Assembly: GCA_025716815.1 (NCBI GenBank)
Contig: JAIXMN010000008.1
Span: forward strand, 248,001-312,000
Direction of reading: 5' to 3'
Length of the DNA: 64,000 nucleotides
Origin: Dichotomocladium elegans
Lineage: Eukaryota > Mucoromycota > Mucoromycetes > Mucorales > Lichtheimiaceae
The translations under genes were made by a program, and so were the position numbers. The notes below the pieces were generated by a model. That model was not told the origin of the DNA. It was given only the letters and a program-made list of their open reading frames with translations, and did not search any database. This document shows positions 12,241 to 26,790 of this stretch, one piece after another. Each line of letters begins with the position of its first letter. Position 1 is the first letter of the stretch.

Positions 12241-14100
12241 ACCGAAAGGGATGATGGGAAAAGGAGAGGAAAGGAATTTTTCCAATATCCCTCCCTCCCG
12301 TCAGCCGCGTGATCTGCTGCGGAGCAGATACCAAAAGGGGTAAAGTCGGTTTACAGCGGCGACTTAAGTGGGTACCATAGGGCCTGCAATCCCGGAGAGG
12401 TCGAAAAAAAAACCTTGCTGAACACACCCTTTGCGATGCGGACTGCCTGTTCGATTCAGAGACCTTGACGGACCTGCTGTTGATACATTGCTGATGTTGA
12501 CGTTGTTGCTTGAAAAAAAACAGGATGGCGGGTGGAAGGAAAATCTTGATTGATTCATTTTAGATAACTTTAGCGCGTTTTCAACGGGAACCAATGATAA
12601 ACATCTTCTCGCTGCGCAGCAAAAAAAAACATGCAAATCGAGGTATGATGTTACTCTGCGCTTTTTTTCGATTAATAGCGACTATGAGAGTACTTTGAGC
12701 CGTTTTTCTGCGACCCCATGTGCCTTTTTGTATCGAGCCTACTGGTATGTGTAAAAGCCCGAGATAGTCAATAAAACAAAATAAATAGGCGTCGGGAGTC
12801 GAAAGCAACGGTTGATGCTGTTGCATGAAATGCACGTGTCCATTCCCAAAGTGCCACCCCCACCATAGACCATGGTATGCTTTATCGTCTTGCTCTTTGA
12901 TTGACTTGATTTCAGTCCGGGATAGATTGTTCTTAGTTCTTCTGGTCCTCGCATGCACACAAGCACGGAAAGAGTTGAAGAAGACAGAAAATAGCCACAC
13001 GTTTCACAAACATTAGGAACCCGAAACTCCGTAAACGCGGGGGAGCACAAAATGGGACGACCACATGCTTGCATCGGCCAACGAATGCTTGCAATCAGGT
13101 TTTATGCGGGAAATCCGTGCGCCCATATCGCTGGTCCACGACTTCTTTTCTTTATATGTTTTATATCCAACCAACAGAACAAAGATCGAAGGTATGAGTA
13201 CCACAAAAGCGTAACCTTTCAATGCCATCATGTGCCATGTTTGCACAATTTCTTCTCTTATCGCGCCACTCGTGTGTAATGCGGCGGTGGAGCCGTATGC
13301 ATATGCATTGGAATCTTATATACAGTAAACCCTTTTTGGGCGGGGAAAGGGTTAGGAAGCTGATAGCTGAAACGTGGCGGAAAAGCGTCGCTAGTGGACT
13401 ATAGGAAAAAATCTGATTGTACGAGCACAAAATCTTGATATTGATACCAAGACGAGGATCATATTGGGAAGGGGAAAGCAATGGGATTATGTATATATCA
13501 TATCGATCCTCATCACAGCCGGGGCTCTTTTATCAATACACCAAACCTGATACCTCCTCCATTTTTGCCCTGTATTTGTTAAGATGGCAAGGTATAAGAA
13601 TGAAAGACAATTGCCTCGAAGATACTGGCAGCGAGCCAAATACTTGGGATAAAACGCACGAGAAGACTGGAAGATCAATGATGGCAGATACTTTGAACGA
13701 GCGTGCCAGGTTTTCCTTCCACTTTCTGTGTGTGAAGGAAGCAGGAGTACACAGTTATATATTCCTGCAAAAGGTCTGGACCAAGGACACCGACATTCCT
13801 ATATGACAAAGATGTGGAAAAACTAAAAGAAGCAGGCAGGAAATGGGATGAAGTACTTTAGATAAAGTCACGGTATGGAGTGAGCTACATGATATATCTG
13901 ATTAAAACCACCAAGCAGAAAACCTCACGTCCAAAAGAGATGCGCCGACGCCTCTCCATAAGTGTTTGATGTGTGTCTCCTATGCGAGCAGAAAGAGAGT
14001 TTGAATACAGAAGGAACAGTGGCTGCAGTGGATGGCGTAAACAGACAATAATAAGTCGTGAGACTCGAAGGTAGTGAACTTTATCAGAGAAAAGAACAAA
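12241..14100. other. Gene-poor region
   Basis: Short open frames on both strands without recognisable domains. A plus-strand stretch at 13681-13800 (ending near KVWTKDTDIPI) looks like an old coding fragment followed by stops. No intact gene, tRNA or transposon end recognised. Confidence 0.4.
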
Positions 14101-14249
14101 GATTCATAATACGAGTGTACGTCTGTATAAACCTAAATGCTACTTTTGATATCGCGACACAAATCACTCAGGACACGACAGTGGCCAATCAAGGTACTCG
14201 CTAATCCGATCAAGTTTGCTCTTCATGCAAAATGCGCTACATGTCGCCG

Positions 14250-16314
14250 CTTTATTCTCTGATGACAACTGTGCCAAGTACGTGTTCCTCCTTGGATTCT
14301 AGATATCTAATCCTTTTACGGATTAATCCCAAGACTTGTTGCTCTCCGTCGCTCACTGAGATTGCTTCTTGAAATTGCTTATACACCGCTTCAACTGAAT
14401 ACCTGAGATCAGCGGCAGAAACATCCGATTCATCCAAAATTGAATCCTTCTAGATATTGTTGTTGATAAAATTGTCCACCTTTCCCTTGCCAATTTCGTA
14501 ATCTCGTTTTCCATGCATACGATATTACCTTCAATTTCCTGCTCTTTTTCCTCCCCTATGAAGAACAACATGCTGATCCAAAGTGAGGATGCCAGGGATG
14601 CTTGCGTTTTCATTCTCATGAGAAATTGGAATTGACACCCTCGCCCAAGAGCTTATCAAAAAGTACTTCGCACTCTCTACATCCTACCATCGCATTTGTT
14701 CCTCTGTTGCTTGCTGAATAGGTTCTGCATCAGCAAGAAGACCTGTACATCGCAATATTGGTTTACAAAGCACAAGCCCATTCAGTAAGGATATTGTCAA
14801 GGGGTTGCTTTATTTTCAAGCTTTTAGTTATCTTCATATGATGGCGCTGGATATTCCCAACAACCTGGATCATCAGCTGCAACCCAAATATCCCAGCATC
14901 AATTTCCTATCTCTCATATACGTATAGCACTTAACTTTTAAAACATACTGGTATTTGATTTTGAGACAATTGATGACATGTTCAGCCGTTGGATATACCA
15001 TATGTATGTGCCGTAAAGTCGGCTGTTCGGCGTTGTTTATTTCACGTAATAGTACCCTCGTCAAGCTGACCAATCGTTAGCACGCTCGTTTCACATCGGG
15101 AGACTAGAAACCGTCGTATATTCTCAATACATGATGCTTCTTGCTGTATATGTCTAGAGAGCTTGCTTGCGGCGGTGAACGTAAATACATATGAAATGGG
15201 CCTAGCGCTTTGTCGAGAAATGCGTACCAATAGTTTACATCCCCATCGTGCACTTGACTTTGTCTTCTATCGATTTGCCTCCTTGCATAAAAAAGAAGGC
15301 AAATATGTGGTGAACATGGATGCCTTGCTGACAAAGTGATGTTCAGCAGCCGATTTTCATATCCGCTTGCGCGAGACGACATTCACAACCATTAAAAATG
15401 CTTCCTCTACAGGGTACTCATCACCGGTCTCAAAGAAGATAATAACTGTTTCATCCGATATGTTCTAACAGGATCAGGCACTTCCATCGTCGTTCTAGTA
15501 ATCATCCTGTGATAAATGGACATTTCGAAAGTTTACATTGCTTTGCCAAAATCCATAGGATATTTCACGGTGCATCTGCTCTGTCATGGTAGCATTCTAC
15601 CATCTGGGCGATGGTTTGCGTTATAACTAGTTTAGCAGTGGATGATCCGTGCTTTCCTGAGCTAGCGAAATATTCGACTCAGAAGGGGACCAAGGTATAA
15701 TGATTAATAACGAGATTTGTTTCACCAATGGCTATGGCAGTTTCCAATGAGGGAGATTTTTGAAAATTCTATAGCGCATAAGCCAATCTCAAATACGATG
15801 TATATATTTATGACACGCGGTGGTACCTGATCTGCGCTGTAAGCATTCTTCGTGGGTTTCTATAATCGTACGTAACCAGAGTTTCGCGGCGGCGGCACAC
15901 CATCATCGTCGTCATCAGCAACAACATCAATATGTAATCTCGGCGATATCACATAGTGTTTGGGAAACATCATTTCTGAGCTCGACGGACATATCAGAGC
16001 AGGCGCGGCGAAACTCGGTACTAAACCTTTTTCAATATTGCAATATCCGAAATGTCTTGTTAAATTTTCGATCATTCATGTGGTCTGTGCGCAACCTGGC
16101 ATGTGATAGGGTTCTATGCATTATCATCGCGCTCTGTTTGCACCATATGGCCCAATTTTATTTCACCGTTCTTTATATGATCTTGTGAAAATCTGAAATC
16201 AAGAGGCAAGTTTGAATCGATTAGCTCTTTCTCGACCGCCATTGGTACTGTGTATTTCAGCTTCATCGATATTGCCACTGCTCCGTCCACCTTCACAAAG
16301 GTCCCCTTTTTCAC
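14250..16314 (-). pseudogene. Decayed protein-coding remnants, family not recognised
   Basis: Several minus-strand open pieces in changing frames, none with a recognisable domain: 16114-16314 (contains GTFVKVDGAVAISMKLKY), 15860-16075, 15104-15382, 15042-15230 and 14252-14437 (contains SVEAVYKQFQEAISVSDGE, helix-like). Their common strand suggests one or two old genes or a transposon degraded by frameshifts. I cannot name it. Confidence 0.35.
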
Positions 16315-17555
16315 TCTACCACATTTCTTAGCTGGCGTATACCATTCATTAAGGTTTATTTACTGTTAATGCAAAACAGATGGCCTTTTGCAAGTCGTCG
16401 CGTCGTTCTCAGTCACTGTATTCGCGACTATAGCTACGTATTTTATGTTCGGTTATATTTAGAGCTTGGTCCATATGTCCTTTGGTGATTCGCTAGGAGC
16501 AGAGATTTGCTTCTTCCGCTTCGCATATTACGACAGCATAGTCAAAGTTGCAGCATCAGTGATTGCCATGATAAAAAAAAAAAGTCGCATATTAAAAAAG
16601 CGGGGACTAAACTGTTTTCAACAGCAGCCATTTACCTGGGTCGGATGTCATAGGATCCGCTACAGAAGTTTTCCCACTCATCTCACAAAATGAGAAGCAG
16701 AGTACGGCAAAGAAATCCTCGCATCATGTCGTGCGCTGCTGTGAAGGTATCTGTGTGTCTATGCCTGGTATTCTGAGTGGCAGATGTTATGCTCAAATGC
16801 GCATTACTATCATAGTGGCCGGTAGCGACGTTGTATTTTGCTTCTCGCTTGTCGTTGTGGTTAATATCATCAGGTATATATCTCTTTTCTCTCTTTACTA
16901 CTGCCCTGCAATGAGCACTCTGGGTGTGACGCTAGGGATATCGCCAAGCAAATAAATACAGACTTACCGACGAATGAAGCTGGAGCTATATACGCAGGCA
17001 TGTATGCACTTGGTTGAGACATTGACAGCTGGCTATAGACCAGCAAAGTAAACCAATGTATGAATGTCTTCAGTAATTTTTTTATACATCGATGCGTTGC
17101 CACCACTGCCAAGCAAAGGGGATGCTCAACAGGGGAACGCGGAGAGGTGGGGAAACCAGTTGCTCTCCAAAGATGCGTGTTACACAGCCGTAATGCCTCT
17201 ATAGCCGATCGCTAGAATTCGCTTATCGTCTAGGGCTGGCTCATGGCAACAGACAAACCTTGTGATACAGCACAGGAGAAAGATTCAAAAAAGGCTTTGA
17301 ACAGTGGGGACAAAACATCTCTACGAGGAGCTTTCACTGCCACTTTTTTTGGCGCAATGAAATTCACTGAGAGAGTGTAATTAGGCGTGTGATCACTATG
17401 TAGATGTACCAAGGGAATAGAATTACAGGATACCGCGAATGAGGAGGGAGGAGGGGATAAAGTAAATTCTTCAATAATCAATGGACCATTCGACGGACCA
17501 ATGTGACAGTGGGGAGTGAACGTAGGGCATGCACATGCAGGTGCGGGTAAATCAT
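16315..17555. other. Gene-poor region 3' of the J-protein gene
   Basis: Nothing coding is supported. A 109-codon minus-strand open frame at 17230-17559 directly follows the J-protein gene but shows no motif and is probably 3' untranslated sequence. Confidence 0.45.
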
Positions 17556-18023
17556 TCAAGATTTACGCCATTGTCGATAATTGAAATGTTCACTTCGTCC
17601 TTGTTCTGGATGCTGCTGCTGTGGATTCCAAATAGGATAAGTAGCAGCCAACAGATCGTCATTGCTGCCGAGCTCAGGCTCGTAAACTGTGTAGGCCCAT
17701 ACTCCCAGGGCGAAAGCAAGGCCGGCGAACAAGGTGTGCTTTGTCCACTGGGTCTGCTCTTCATAAGTAGCCTCTTTGCGTTGTTGCCGTGATGCTTCTC
17801 TCCAGGCCGCGTTATTCGCGGAGGAGGAGGGGCTGTAGTTGTCTTTGCCAATGAGACGGTTGTAGGCTGCGGTGATGTCCCGAATATCTGGGCCATCAGT
17901 GGATTTTGCAACGTCAGGATGATGCTTTTTGCATAACTCGAGGTAGCGTCGGCGGATCTCTTTTCGCGTTGCTGTGCCTGCCACACCCAACAGACGCTGA
18001 TCTTTCAACCGAGATATTGACAT
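17556..18023 (-). CDS. Small J-domain protein with one membrane segment
   Basis: A DnaJ-type Hsp70 co-chaperone of 155 residues in one exon. The J domain is N-terminal (residues ~1-62), with LLGVAGTATRKEIRRRYLEL (helix II) and the HPD triad in KKHHPDVAKS, which is the Hsp70-stimulating motif. After a Ser/Asn-rich linker, residues ~105-122 (LFAGLAFALGVWAYTVY) form one transmembrane segment, leaving a short polar tail. The layout resembles small mitochondrial or ER J-proteins such as DNAJC30 or Jid1, but the compartment cannot be fixed. The start at 18023 begins right at the J domain; an upstream in-frame ATG at 18050 would add nine residues. It is head-to-head with fumarase, 254 bp apart. Confidence 0.85.
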   Translation of the reverse strand: MSISRLKDQRLLGVAGTATRKEIRRRYLELCKKHHPDVAKSTDGPDIRDITAAYNRLIGKDNYSPSSSANNAAWREASRQQRKEATYEEQTQWTKHTLFAGLAFALGVWAYTVYEPELGSNDDLLAATYPIWNPQQQHPEQGRSEHFNYRQWRKS

Positions 18024-18277
18024 TGGAAAGAAAGGAAAAAAAGAACACACAGACTACAAGGCCACGTCGGGAGCCGAATAAATTTTGAGTCTAGTGGGGG
18101 GGGGAGGTTTCCCGCGGAAGGAAGATGTTCAGGGACGTGTGTGAGAAAAAAAAAAAGAGAGGAAGCATTACCGCAAGTTTAAAAATAAATCATGCAATAA
18201 ACACTGCCACACACACCTTTCTTTCCGCTCCCTCTCTTTCGTTTTCTTCCTTTCTTAAAAGCACTCCGAGCTTTCAA
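18024..18277. promoter_or_regulatory. Shared head-to-head promoter region, J-protein / fumarase
   Basis: 254 bp between the two start codons. It contains a G run (about 18098-18106), an A run, and pyrimidine-rich tracts ahead of the fumarase ATG. It also holds an in-frame upstream ATG for fumarase at 18125. No strict TATA box seen. Confidence 0.5.
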
Positions 18278-20236
<1,959 letters not shown>

Positions 20237-20441
20237 TTGCATTTTTATATGGAAGGGGTGGTAGTGAAATGGGTAAGGCGAAACGATCAATGGAATTTTT
20301 TTTTTATTTTTTCTAGAAAAAATAAACAAATGCAGATGCCCTTTAAATTCAACTTGCGCTGCTACCGCGCGCGCGCAGCAACGCTGCTCCGTTCCATTTC
20401 CCAGTAACCTCTTTCACAAGCAACGAACACTCATAATAATA

Positions 20442-21355
20442 ATGCCTCTTTCTCCCAATGATCGAAATCCAGAATCCGAACTTGACATGCTGGAGCATGC
20501 GCTGGGTAGCATGGTGCAAGGTGTCTTTTCTTCCATGTTCCGCTCCATATTTGAGCCAAGCGGCATAGTTGAGAATGGCCGCATCATTCAGCAAGAAGGT
20601 GCTACTACTACGGTCGAAGATGAGTTTGGCGGTAGCGATTTTCGACGTCTTGCCCAGAAATCGCGGCAGAACAGAGGACTATCACCCGAACCCGATAATG
20701 GTTCGACTGCCGTAAAGGACGGGAAGGATACTACACCAGCATTGACTTTGCTTCAGCATAACCAGCAGCAGCAGCAGCCAAGGAGTCTTTTGGATATTAT
20801 ACTCGGCGACGACGATCACCCCCAGAGCCAGCAACCCATACAGACAGGAACCATCCTCGATCTCTTATTGCCCGACCGTGATCGCTTCTTTCACCGTACC
20901 CTCGGGATGATGGATGAGCCAGAGGATGCCCATGGTGGCATGTCCAACCACGTAAGTGACCCCCAGCAACGATTCTCTCCCCCCACCCACCCCCCGAGTG
21001 GCCGTGCACTGTAGCCGGAAGGCAGACCCTTTCCAGCATCGATTAATCCTTTTTGGGCATCTAGTTTTCATTCACGTCGTCTTCCCAACGACGTGTTATT
21101 CGACCCGATGGAACCGAAGAATCGTACATCACGCGCACGCAGAACGGTGTGACAGAAACGATCAGACGCATCAAACACCCAGATGGCACCGTCGAAGAAA
21201 CACACGAAAGCGGCGGCAAACGAAATCACAATCCCTTGCGAATCACCCATCCAAATAATAACATGTCCAGTCAGACGCCTTTATTCGAACAGCCACCAGA
21301 ACAGCAAAGAGAGGGAGGCTTGCTCTTCAGGACCTGGAAGCGCATTTTCGGTTAA
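20442..21355 (+). CDS. HAX1-like protein (architecture match, function unknown)
   Basis: Two exons, 20442-20951 and 21065-21355 (113-nt intron), giving 266 residues. The sequence is mostly disordered and acidic, with a short amphipathic helix near residues 20-40 (MVQGVFSSMFRSIF), a glutamine run, and two LLDIILG / ILDLLLP hydrophobic patches. The C-terminal third has two PDG motifs, RRVIRPDGTEESYITRT and RRIKHPDGTVEETHE, and a final LLFRTWKRIFG. Animal HAX1 ends with the same order: KPDG..EERRT, a second threonine-rich strand, and a hydrophobic basic end. HAX1 is a mitochondrial intermembrane-space protein that works with the CLPB disaggregase. The match is by pattern only, so the name is tentative. 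It follows fumarase by 205 bp on the same strand. Confidence 0.75.
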
Positions 21356-21507
21356 CTTGTGTCAAAATAAATTTCATGCGAGTCTAGATACACGGGAGGC
21401 AACTGGACATCTCGCCATCCCTTTGCACATATTGTTAAAGCATAAGGCTATGTATGGGCGCGTGTGTGTGTTATTTAAAGCTATTAAATACGCAGCGATC
21501 ACTACTC

Positions 21508-23442
21508 TCATTTGGGGGATATGGGAGACTTTTCTTCAATCTTTTGCCCGGAAGGGTGAACAACATCTGCAGCCATAGTTAAAATATGAAGATCCTATTG
21601 ATCGTCCATTATATGGAAGCTTTCTTACCTGATCGGTCGTCATCATCCACATCAATAAGATCATCATCATCTGAATCGTCCTCGTCCCGGATCACATACG
21701 ACTTTCTTTCCTCGGAGTGCACGCCAGCATCAGCAGCATGTTTGGTGTCAGGCGCACTCAAAAGGACGCTATCGCCTAAGTCAACCAACATGAGTGTCCA
21801 GGGCCATTTTATATACCAGTGTGTAACAAGTCTTCTACCTTCCAAGTCGGTGCCGATAGCGCTGTGTTGAGAGGCAAAAGGAGATGCTCGCCGCGTAGGC
21901 GTCTGTCCACCACGAGCCTCGGGAGAGGCTATAGATTTATCTGTTTAGCACGGATCGTACCAACCGAAAGAAAATGGGGTTACATTACCTTGGGCATTGC
22001 CGTCCCAGAACTGGTCATCCCTAGCTAGACGACGTGCAAGCTCCTCATCAGCAAGAATCTGCGCATTGACAGGACTGTTGCCAGAACGAGGATAGGGCGA
22101 ATTCACACCGGCTTGATTGGAACGGGTCTGCGCATAGACATCATTATCGGAAAGATGCAACGCCGACACATCCCCGGCCAAGAGATCGTCACCGTCATCA
22201 CTTGGAAGACCTCTTTTTGCCATTATCATTACCTGTGCATGAGTTTTCGGTACTGGTCGCCACCACCTATACACTACAGCCTCTTCTTACCTGTACTGGA
22301 CATTGGTTGTAGGTATAGAAGTCTGCCCTGAGCCACTGACACCACCCCCGCTGTTGGCACGACTGGCTTTAAACTGACTATAAAGGTCTAACACCTTCTT
22401 CTTGGCGGCTAGCAACAAGTCAATAAAGGAAACAAGAGCGCGAACCGTCAATGTGTGCTTTCTCATCCTTTTCACCCAACTCTGCTTCCCAAATTTCCTT
22501 ACCGTTTCCTGCTTCAATCACTCGCTCCTTAATCACCGGTAGATCCTCTACACGTTACGTTGACATTCCAATCTGTATTAGAGAGACTATCTAGTACCCC
22601 ATTCCCAAATGAGCTCGTCAGGCCCGCTCATACCTTGAAAGTTGAAAAGGGGCCGATCATCCTCCTCCTGCTGCCTCTGGCCTGCAAAAAAAAAGGTGGT
22701 ACGTTGATGAATATCGTGCAACCTTACTGTTACGTTCCGGATACATACGACGATATTGCTGAGCACGTGCACGCTCGTCTTCAAGCGCAAGCTGTCTCGC
22801 ATAGGCTTCATCCATTGCCATCTGCTCCTCGACAGTACGTGGTACCGGTGGTTCCTGTGGTCGCGGTCGCGGTTGCTGCTGCTGCTGCTGTTGTTGTTGC
22901 TCCCAGAAGGAAAAAGGCATGCTGCTTGGAGGGCTTGCACGCGTGGGACGCGGCGGCATGGGTGGAGCAGGCATGTCATCCTCCTCAGCTTGCACTGCTT
23001 CGGGTGCACGACGATCGGTCGATTGATGTTGTTGTGGTCTTGGCGGCGCTTCAGGTGTATAGTTGGGATCCGACATGCCGAGAAGAACCTCAAAGGACCG
23101 CTCCATCTGTCCATTCTGACTTGCGAGGATGGCTTCAATAATTTCTATGTCGATATCAGGAAATGCTTCCTTGAGGGTGCGGATAGGCTCGGAGAGCTGG
23201 GGCTGTTGCTGCTCAGGTGGAGGTGGCTGGCTAATGGAGTGTGGCTCCTGCTCCTGCTGCTGCTGCTGCTGCTGCTGATCTTGAGTCAATTCGACATCGT
23301 GCGTACTACCACTTGTTTCATTGCCGCGTGGACTTGAAACATGAGAAGAAGGGGAGGCTATTTCAGAAACCTCCGGCGACGAGGAAGGAAATTGCTTTGG
23401 GGAAATGGGAGAGCCTTGTTCAGGCTGCTTATGCTCATCCAT
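21508..23442 (-). CDS. CUE5: CUE-domain ubiquitin-binding protein, Cue5-like
   Basis: Likely ubiquitin-binding adaptor; yeast Cue5 and animal TOLLIP link ubiquitinated aggregates to Atg8 for autophagy. Eight exons: 22728-23442, 22634-22681, 22503-22547, 22291-22408, 21989-22212, 21839-21928, 21629-21775, 21508-21566; 481 residues. After a Ser/Pro/Gln-rich N-terminus comes the CUE domain (IRTLKEAFPDIDIEIIEAIL ... SFEVLLGMSDPNY) with the FP and LL ubiquitin-contact motifs. Then come a poly-Gln, a MAMDEAYARQLALEDERA helix, the Cue5-type LPVIKERVIEAG/AAKKKVLDLYSQFKAS helix, a second helix ADEELARRLARDDQFW and an acidic Asp-rich tail. The acceptor before exon 5 (GCAAAAAG) is weak and the first donor could shift by 6 nt; the other junctions are canonical. 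Confidence 0.88.
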
Positions 23443-23731
23443 ATTTGCTACTTCAATGAAAAAAAAAAAAAAGAGGAAGATGCCGGTTCCAATTCGAGCC
23501 GCGCTCTTTATGCGAAAAAATGAGTATTTCCGCAATTAATTATTAGAGCGGGATCACAACATTCAAATAAAAATATTACTTGGCGCAAAGGCAAGGCTGC
23601 CAAGAGTTTAAATATAGGCGGAAGCTTTACGCTATAGGACCTCATGTGTATAAAAGTTATTATGGACTAACGAAAAAAGTGGAGAGCAGGACTAAAAGAG
23701 CACGTAAGGGAAAAGAATATAGAGAAGTATT

Positions 23732-24825
23732 TCAAATAATGATCACGAGGACTAAGAGGACAATAAGAATAATAATAAGGCAGCATATGCAATATCCAGA
23801 TTTCGAGTCTACGGAACGAGAAAATTGGGTTAATAACAAAAGTAGTTCTTCTTCTCGAGTCCAGCAGTCTTACCCTCCTCCCTCTTCAGAACGTCCGTTA
23901 CTCGGTACATTGCTCGTTTCAGTCTGCCCTGAGACTTGTCCACGCGGTCGCCAAGATCATCAAGTATACTTCCCAGCGTAGTAACACATTAGCTAAAAAC
24001 CAAATAATGAAGCATTGCCAAGATCTACTCACATGGCTTGGTCGTCCAGTTCAGTATTCATTGTGCCTGCGATTTCCTTGAGGTTAACCAGCGTGCCGGA
24101 GATGCTCTCCAAATGGGTATCCTGTTCTTGCATCAATATCTAAACCAAAGCAGGAAACAAAGATGGGGTTTAAGTCCCTGTAAATCTCACAGGCTTCATC
24201 CTTCAGCTATAATATAAGTACACGCGAGCATTACCATCTGCTGTTGACTCTCCTGTTCAATAAAACGATCATTTGGATGCTTTGAGGCGGATGATTCACC
24301 GGGCAAACCCTGCAAAGGAAGGTTTTCATTTCGTTCACTTTAATACGTTTCTCATCCATAGCAGCTCCATGTCGCCACTGGCTTCATACCTGCCACCTCT
24401 TTTTAGCAGGTGGATTTGCCATGGTATTGCGTATTGTTTGCAGCGTATTGCGTGATTCGGTCAAGAATGTGCGCCGGGAGTTGAGATCAGCTGCTGTGAG
24501 TCTAAACTTGCTGGGATTGGCCTGCGAAGCATCAAACGCAACATCCAAATCGTCCAAATCCTGCTCGATAGCTTCGAGAGCCGATGTCAATTCATCGGCT
24601 GCCCATAAAAGCTCTTGATTTTTCGGTGATGAGACTGTTTGCTGAATACGCTTCCAGGAATCGAACAATGAAGTCGCATTCTCGAGTGCATCTTCCACTT
24701 GACTGATAAAACGGTTTAAACATTAATTTCACAGCAGCGCCATGAGAAACTGAGCGAAGAGACAGCACCGCAGATCAGTGATCGACACCTTACCGCTTTA
24801 CCAACAGAAAAGGATCGTCCTCCAT
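23732..24825 (-). CDS. TLG1: Syntaxin-6/Tlg1-like Qc-SNARE
   Basis: Membrane-fusion SNARE of the trans-Golgi/endosome system. Six exons: 24794-24825, 24390-24702, 24235-24309, 24033-24139, 23874-23968, 23732-23808; 232 residues. Starts MEDDPFLLVK like syntaxin-6. The N-terminal three-helix domain is clear (ALENATSLFDSWKRIQQ, LLWAADELTSALEAIEQDL, then ANPSKFRLTAADLNSRRTFL, a syntaxin-6 hallmark). The Qc SNARE helix runs from MQEQDTHLESISGTLVNLKE through LDDLGDRVDKSQGRLKRAM. The last exon encodes a Cys-containing hydrophobic anchor (YCICCLIIILIVLLVLVII), so it is tail-anchored. All donors and acceptors are canonical. Confidence 0.93.
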
Positions 24826-25640
24826 AATTTATCAAAGGCAGAAAAGGAAAAAGGACGAATAATCCTTTTCTGGGCCAACGCGGTGGTTCCGCATCAAATT
24901 CATATAGGTGAAGGTCAGAGTCGCTACACACAATGCGTCATTAATCTAGCCTTGGGCCATCATATGTTCTTCTGCTAATCACATTTCACAATTCGACTCT
25001 AGTCTAACCTTTACCTCATCTTCAAGCCTTCATGCAGACAGGTCTATTCCACACTCCCTGTTTCACGATGGAAGTGAAACTTTTCTTGTTTGCTTTTATC
25101 TTCATGCGCCTTGAGGTTTTCATGATGAACATATTGATACCGGATTAGAAAACTATGAACGCCTCATTCCTGATCCTCTTTGCATCAATTATCGAGTAGA
25201 ATCGATTATCATTATTCTTCAGTACAGCAGGGTCAAGGCGGGCTAACCTCGGTTTCGTTTCCGAGCCCCCGTCGCCACAATCTATTGAGCGTTTTGCATG
25301 GTTGATGAGAGTAGCTATGCTGAGCTTATGGTCGATCTATATCGTTCGTGGGTCAATGTATACTGTCCTCAAATCGCGTATCCTATCTTCCATATTCCTA
25401 GCCAAAAGTATACACGCAATCAGTTAAAAATACGGGTGTGGGTGGGTTCAAAGTTAAATTCTTCGCGCTGAAAAACTAGTCAATTCAGCATAATGGTTCT
25501 TCGTTGCAGCACACAAAGGGCACTGATAATCCTTTTAAGGAACATAGAACCACCGGTTGTTCACGCATTTTCAATGATCACCATGATATTCTTATTGGCC
25601 ATGTAGTGAGATCGGTTTGTGGAAACTTTTGACCATCATA

Positions 25641-25706
25641 TCTATTCTCACGATCCTACGACTTCAGGGTTTAAGCGGCGCGACATTAGTATTGGATGTG
25701 CCATAA
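25641..25706 (-). mobile_element. Solo terminus of the Fanzor/mariner element family (copy D)
   Basis: Reads CACGATCCTACGACTTCA, then 13 nt, then GCGACATTAGTATTG. Copy B's right end has GCGATCCTGCGACTTCA, then 13 nt, then GCGACTTTGATTTTG: same motifs, order and spacing. No matching left end or Fanzor coding was found beside it, so this is an eroded end. Confidence 0.55.
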
Positions 25707-26790
25707 AAACGATAGGAATGTATCTCCGAGTGTGATGAAACAGGACAACTGGATTAATCCCGGCTATTGGCAAGGTAAATCTCTAAAATATTCCAACTTG
25801 GCTCTTTTTACCAGAGGATGCGTTCAAAATTACAGACTTGTCATAAGTGATCTATTTCAAATCAGCGATAACTGGGGAATACCATATATTCTCCAATAGT
25901 ATAGCAACGGAGTGCTCTTTTACCTGGCCCACTAAGCAAGGATATCATCATGGACGTCATCGAAGCGTATACGGATTTCTAACGACAGATAGCCAATGTA
26001 GACATTGACAGGCAGGTGATCTACCCTGTACAGCAGATGAGACCGTCCAAATAGATGACTCAAGTAGAAAACCACCAAAGCATTTCCCATACGCTGATAT
26101 ATTTGCATCTTCTGAATTACCCTTCTTGAATCTCGGGCGAGTCTCACAGTTCAGATAATGCTAGAGCTGTGCAGGCATGAATGAGTAATTGGGATGCTGG
26201 ACATCCTTGTGTGGTGCGTCAGCGGCAGCGATGTCAGCGGAAGGGTGGGCTCTGATTTGGTAGTTGGCATAGCGGGCTCACCCAGCTTTGCTCATCCGAC
26301 CCGCTCATCAGCCCGCTGTTTTCCATATGATTGTTATGCGCGTTCAAGCAGCATGTATGTGTCTTCGTCAATAATTCAACGACAAAAATGCTGTCGTGCT
26401 ATTGAGGAAGATGACACATTGGGAGACATCGATCTTTATTATTTGGAAGATCCTACGGAAAGAGTTGTTCTTTGCAGTAGGTTCGATCAACACCAATCCC
26501 TCAAAGTATAAACGGTAGGCTATTGCGGTCACAGACGAGGATTCAAAGCATCAAAACGAAGTTCAATTTGTCGAAATATTCTTTGTATAAGGGAAAAGTC
26601 AGCTCCCTAAGATGCTGCCCTTTCTTCTGTAAAACCTTTACTAATCCTCTTGGTATAATAATGAAAATGAACATTGGTCAGAGACATTGTGATAACAAAG
26701 AACGTTTGCGCGATTCCAAGCCTTGGATGTAGTAGCTGTTACTCATTTATTTTGATATATGGTAGCTGCCTTTTCTGTAATCAAACGCCT

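Noticed and set aside
12438..12455. B-box-like TGTTCGATTCAG
   Set aside because: No matching A box or acceptor stem; not a tRNA.
17230..17559. Separate 109-residue gene after the J-protein
   Set aside because: No motif, low-complexity prolines and direct overlap with the J-protein 3' end; more likely untranslated sequence.
22267..22290. 24-nt intron between exons 4 and 5 of the Cue5-like gene
   Set aside because: Too short to be spliced; a 78-nt intron ending at 22213 keeps the same frame.
22560..23337. Long plus-strand open frames opposite the Cue5-like gene
   Set aside because: Shadows of the Gln/Pro-rich minus-strand coding sequence, giving Leu/Val/Ala runs without domains.
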